Assembly: GCA_964638155.1 (NCBI GenBank)
Contig: CAZWYI010000033.1
Span: 1-19,345, forward strand
Direction: 5' to 3'
DNA: 19,345 bases
Source: CAYZTD01 sp964638155
GTDB lineage: Archaea; Thermoplasmatota; E2; DHVEG-1
Positions within the stretch are counted from its first letter, which is position 1. Every line of letters starts with the position of its first letter. Made by a program: the position numbers and the translations under genes. Positions 17,101 to 19,345 of this stretch are shown piece after piece. The notes below the pieces were generated by a model. The model was not told where the DNA came from. It did no database searches and worked only from the letters and a program-made list of their open reading frames with translations.

Positions 17101-17619
17101 AATCTCAATTGTAATAGTTCTGATAAAACAATTGAAACATCATCTAAACTATATCTATTTCCCTCAGAGATGATTACCTTTAATAGCTATAATAATAGTT
17201 TTTATGGAGAATCCGGTTCATTAAGCAAGGAATTTAGTTCTGCAATAAATATAGTAACTTTTTTAATTTTTATAGCCATGGTTTTTTTAATAGTTAATAT
17301 AATTTTGAATAATCTCCGTTATTCTAGATTATCTAATATATTCTTATTTTTAGCAACAATTTCTTTTATTACATCTCTAGGAATTTTTCTGATTTCAATG
17401 TCAGTTTTTTCAAAAGCCATTGTAGGAAGTCTATTTGGATCAAAAGAAATTATTGTAGGTATTTCTAGTGTTACAGAAGAAAATACTTTACCATGCAACT
17501 GGGGTCTTTCATATGGATTCTATCTTCTAGTTGTCTCTACTTTTTTAGCTATAGCTCTTTTCTTAAATAAAGCGGTAAGATTTATTAGAAAAAAATTTAA
17601 ACTTACGTATGTAAAATAA
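14155..17619 (+). CDS. Giant exported membrane-anchored beta-sandwich protein, family unknown
   Basis: This 1154-residue protein is not recognised as a known family. A signal peptide covers about 1-25. Residues 28-150 open with WNENWDFRQEIIIPVD and close with YFVYYDDNE, like the DUF2341-type beta-sandwich found in archaeal surface proteins. Residues about 150-480 are a large beta-rich region (for example WFYKITQDGYIQYAVSQRG) reminiscent of polysaccharide-binding or lyase sandwiches; no catalytic motif can be assigned. Several repeats of carboxypeptidase-regulatory type fill about 690-930 (each ending like LPPGTYECTVEI or LYPGSYDLIVRY). Five membrane helices follow at roughly 936-957, 962-981, 1031-1052, 1062-1084 and 1115-1138. 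The bulk therefore faces outside, anchored by the C-terminal bundle. It could sense or bind extracellular polymer. Confidence 0.7.
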   Translation: MNSRAFAIAIIAIFLFSILVPSSISDDDIPFWNENWDFRQEIIIPVDTSKEQTHMQPIDIEIDFENDCWAENEKKHSVRVIYQKGGTFKELESQIYELNFTKERVINSCNLVFILPDYADGTEKYFVYYDDNEKNPIDYKDHVKIEDDYYKYEPIRGINVESWFYKITQDGYIQYAVSQRGSALNDCISQQVTKLKRKTTSFKPKNAEHLSSFSFDVWLYKGDKEISFSSNEELVTKKVLTDGNLMVKFLITSKSSNGYLKTTNYYKYYFSPNENRRIYVNVNHEIVKSPLPDYDEAEASFCQLNCGGIKSNLEELNSGDIPPFLHLYGENNQIITYEMDTNPESIKWQELIGKYDDYDLGELAWFSADYGEKGNAQALIFDSNDIIERGDNENDGMQIQLYEANSVNLPGLDIKSAYIYNMRNSYEKDEGFDKKLPGNYKIEFNVNFFSTENGGYKRVSKEASIFQSLISYQPEIEKDHEEDDELKQTFSLKLLVDVPNTIYKKIYFSILLLKNTYISAEIYKDGDIKAISRVGWLSFTDDYEIDWKNTSIFSKAIFNNLEQGTYLVKIIVNNVYKRGNNEFIGYKIIDLTEDLTTNIKCKKEGDLNLYFYDQNENFLNQVNSFVYKNDVIFETKTSNSDNNLNIGLPSGFREEYDLKSYYKGFLVLEEKINLGFFTRLIPLKIEKKIDVYDLTVNIDKSFSENINFELFLTSKNMTLEKEIYSDISNSKYIFEKLYPSDYTIHINYNDFRIEKEINIANKESISLNFHNLSVEIRDLLGLPPEAILDVSLSNSKYLKNNLLHPSKSKDFYYYFENLYPGSYDLIVRYKSDVYKKSINIPIKNDKTSFTFETTYNLSLKTRDLRGSIIGNADVTVLRKNFSITKKSDEKGEVFFKLPPGTYECTVEINDNTISKREITLLSDKEISVLTKNEPILPYIILLFSISLIVISILYCYRKKDFKLFIKIFIISLAISSIILPWWNLNCNSSDKTIETSSKLYLFPSEMITFNSYNNSFYGESGSLSKEFSSAINIVTFLIFIAMVFLIVNIILNNLRYSRLSNIFLFLATISFITSLGIFLISMSVFSKAIVGSLFGSKEIIVGISSVTEENTLPCNWGLSYGFYLLVVSTFLAIALFLNKAVRFIRKKFKLTYVK

Positions 17620-17623
17620 TAAA

Positions 17624-17636
17624 AATATATAAATTA
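17624..17636 (+). promoter_or_regulatory. TATA box of the small membrane protein gene
   Basis: AAATATATAAATTAC lies directly after the stop of the preceding gene and predicts a start site near 17654, seven bases before the AGGGGAG Shine-Dalgarno of the next gene. This suggests it has its own promoter despite the short gap. Confidence 0.4.
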
Positions 17637-17674
17637 CTTCTAGTTATTATTTATTAAATAAGGGGAGAAAAAAT

Positions 17675-18139
17675 TTGTTTGATAGGCCAAAAACTATTAT
17701 TGCTTTAATTCTTCTTTGGGCTCTACTAGGCTCAATTTTTGTAATCTGGGGTGCATTCTCCTTATATATATTAATTGATATGATTCTCAATTGGGAATAT
17801 GGTGAAATAATTGCAACTGTAATGCCCATGATTAATTTTGGTTATACTATGTCTGCAATTGTTTGGTTTGTATTTTCTGTAGTGTTTATAATCTGTGCTT
17901 ATGGAACAGTTAAAAAATACAACTGGATTTGGAATGCAAGTATGATTTTTTCGACAGTGTTTCTTGCAATTTTTAGTTTTATGCTGGCATCTTTTATCTT
18001 AAATGCATTATTTTATTTAAGTTGGTTTTCTGTTGTCGGTCTTATTTCAACAATACTTGCATTTATTATAGATTTAGGAATAATATTTTTCCTTACAAGA
18101 CCCAAAACAAAACTATATTTTCATATAAAAAAATATTAA
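17675..18139 (+). CDS. Small four-helix membrane protein, function unknown
   Basis: This is a 154-residue hydrophobic protein. The start is a TTG at 17675, chosen because AGGGGAGA sits 8 bases upstream and the protein then begins FDRPKTIIALILLW. Four membrane segments are visible, near 8-35, 52-76, 86-110 and 116-140. The opening RPKTI motif before the first helix and the closing LTRPKTKLYF after the last are recurrent features of small archaeal membrane proteins of unknown function. There are no catalytic or transport motifs. Its stop codon interleaves with that of the convergent polyprenyl synthase gene (four shared bases). Confidence 0.7.
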   Translation: MFDRPKTIIALILLWALLGSIFVIWGAFSLYILIDMILNWEYGEIIATVMPMINFGYTMSAIVWFVFSVVFIICAYGTVKKYNWIWNASMIFSTVFLAIFSFMLASFILNALFYLSWFSVVGLISTILAFIIDLGIIFFLTRPKTKLYFHIKKY

Positions 18140-19101
18140 AAAGATTGCACTGACATATTTATTTCTTTAAGCATTCTATTTATTACATACTCTGGTGTTT
18201 TATTTAGAAGTTTTTTATATTCAGAGTCGGGTATTTCTTTTGAGTTACTTATTTCTTTAGCGTTTTTTATATGGTTTTTAATTTCTTCAAAATAGATTTT
18301 TTGTATTTTTTCTTTGTTTTGTTCAAAGATTTTCTTTATTTCTCTTTTTTTCAAAAAATTTAGTTTGGATTTCTTCCCTTCTATTTGGTTTAAAAGTGGC
18401 ATTATTACACTATCAATCATTTCTCCTTTAGCTAAGTCAACTAGATCATCTGCAAGTTGATATGCTAGGCCAATTTCTCTGCCATATTCTCCGAAGACTC
18501 GTAGTATATCTCCACCCATGTTTGCTTCAAGTACTCCTGACTTACAGGCTGAAGAAAAAAGTGCTGCTGTCTTTAAATCTATTATCCTTCTATATGATTC
18601 AAATAATTCGCTTTTTGATTTTTTATCATGTCCGTTGTTTTTGTTGAAGTTTACTTCGTCAAGTTCCCCTGTTACTACCTCATGCCATGAATCTAGATAT
18701 AATTCTGCGACTTCTTGCCCATGTGACAGAGCTATGTTAAAACCAGTTGTAAGCATTTTATGGCCTACAAGTAGCGCATTTGCTATTCCTTTTTTTATGT
18801 GAAATGCTGGTTTTCCTCTGCGTTCTATGTCTTTGTCGATTATATCATCATGCACTAGAGATGCTCCGTGTGCTAGTTCTATAGAGACTGTTCCTTCTAG
18901 CATTTTATCATAATGGTGGTGTTCTTCTTTTCCCTGAGTACATGCCTTAAAACATAATTGTACTAGTAATGATCTTAGTCTTTTTCCGCCTTTGAGTATC
19001 TCTTTTATGTCTTCATCTGTTATCGTATCATTAATTTTGTTTTCTACATCAATTAGAGATGAATCGAAGAATTCTTCTAGGTCCCTATCTTTGTTTTTCA
19101 T
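18136..19101 (-). CDS. Polyprenyl diphosphate synthase (short-chain, GGPP-type)
   Basis: It condenses isopentenyl diphosphate onto allylic diphosphates; in archaea this supplies the C20/C25 chains of ether lipids. The 321 residues are normal length. GGKRLR (38-43) is the IPP-binding motif. The first aspartate motif is HDDIIDKDIERRG (Asp85, Asp86, Asp89); KTAALF follows at 177-182; the second aspartate motif is YQLADDLVD (Asp218, Asp219, Asp222). A small Ala at position 80, five residues before the first motif, would allow products longer than C15 (inference). After the second motif the usual GKxTLP block is replaced by KGEMIDSVIMPLL. The ATG follows GGGGGAG. It overlaps the convergent membrane-protein gene by four bases. 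Confidence 0.9.
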   Translation of the reverse strand: MKNKDRDLEEFFDSSLIDVENKINDTITDEDIKEILKGGKRLRSLLVQLCFKACTQGKEEHHHYDKMLEGTVSIELAHGASLVHDDIIDKDIERRGKPAFHIKKGIANALLVGHKMLTTGFNIALSHGQEVAELYLDSWHEVVTGELDEVNFNKNNGHDKKSKSELFESYRRIIDLKTAALFSSACKSGVLEANMGGDILRVFGEYGREIGLAYQLADDLVDLAKGEMIDSVIMPLLNQIEGKKSKLNFLKKREIKKIFEQNKEKIQKIYFEEIKNHIKNAKEISNSKEIPDSEYKKLLNKTPEYVINRMLKEINMSVQSF

Positions 19102-19212
19102 TTATTTTTCATCTCCCCCAATTTTCTCATCGAGGTAAATTTGAAGCTGTATCAAACAATACTATTAATAATATTTGTATAAAGCTATATTATATAATAG
19201 TTTTTATTGACA

Positions 19213-19254
19213 TTGCTTATATATATTTGTTCTCGACAATTAACGTTTGTTAAT
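19213..19254. promoter_or_regulatory. Possible promoter with operator-like inverted repeat
   Basis: A TATA-like CTTATATATATTTG (19216-19229) is followed by a perfect inverted repeat ATTAAC-GTTT-GTTAAT (19239-19254), about 25 bases downstream, where transcription would start. No gene is visible before the window ends at 19345, so the target may lie beyond it; alternatively this is upstream sequence of the polyprenyl synthase gene on the minus strand. Confidence 0.3.
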
Positions 19255-19345
19255 GGTTTGGGAGTATATATTATTTTCTCGTCAAGATTATTTGTGTAGA
19301 GTACAAAAATTATTTCGTTTTGAATTACATGCAGGGATGACAAAG

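Noticed and set aside
9609..18139. A single plus-strand operon functioning as one novel system
   Set aside because: A strong T-tract follows the C25 gene, several genes have their own TATA boxes, and the products (peptidase, fibrillarin, transporter-like, surface protein) share no evident pathway.
19337..19345. Start of a further gene (ATG ACA AAG) at the window end
   Set aside because: Only three codons are visible and the GGG lies directly against the ATG, too close for a ribosome-binding site.

Overview
The window is AT-rich archaeal chromosomal DNA. Three genes point to Archaea: purP (the ATP-grasp FAICAR synthetase of archaeal purine synthesis), a threonyl-tRNA synthetase with the archaeal N-terminal editing domain, and a fibrillarin-like rRNA methyltransferase. 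TATA boxes and strong Shine-Dalgarno sites (GAGGT, GGTGAT, GGGGAG) precede many genes. A secreted C25 (gingipain-like) peptidase next to a secreted C11 (clostripain-like) relative, both with export signals, suggests an uncultured marine-sediment Thermoplasmata lineage such as MBG-D/Thermoprofundales, whose single-cell genomes were reported to carry this peptidase pair. The lineage is an inference; there is no rRNA gene here.

Layout. 1-430 (+): C-terminal part of a 5-formyltetrahydrofolate cyclo-ligase, whose 3' end overlaps the next gene. 408-5700 (-): C11-peptidase-like secreted protein, purP, a secreted beta-rich protein, a 580-base region of gene remnants, and a two-wHTH regulator. 5806-9451 (-): thrS, a GC-rich structured intergenic element, then gcvH and gcvT (glycine cleavage H and T proteins, in the order gcvT-gcvH in the direction of transcription). 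9609-18139 (+): C25 peptidase, fibrillarin, a small multidrug-export-family membrane protein, a giant exported/membrane beta-sandwich protein and a small polytopic membrane protein. 18136-19101 (-): polyprenyl diphosphate synthase, whose stop codon interleaves with that of its convergent neighbour.

How the genes fit together. Housekeeping functions (one-carbon/folate, purines, glycine cleavage, aminoacylation, rRNA methylation, isoprenoid lipids) are interspersed with exported proteins: the two peptidase-family proteins, the 419-residue beta protein and the 1154-residue protein. The C25 peptidase and the 419-residue protein end in resembling hydrophobic/aromatic tails that could be a surface-sorting signal. 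The C11-like protein keeps its catalytic Cys but has Ala where the catalytic His should be.

I found no complete new multi-gene defence or mobile system, no CRISPR array, no insertion sequence and no tRNA or rRNA gene. The most unusual items are the His-less C11 protein, the shared C-terminal tail, the GC-rich structured element at about 7774-7850, and the gene graveyard at 4468-4870.
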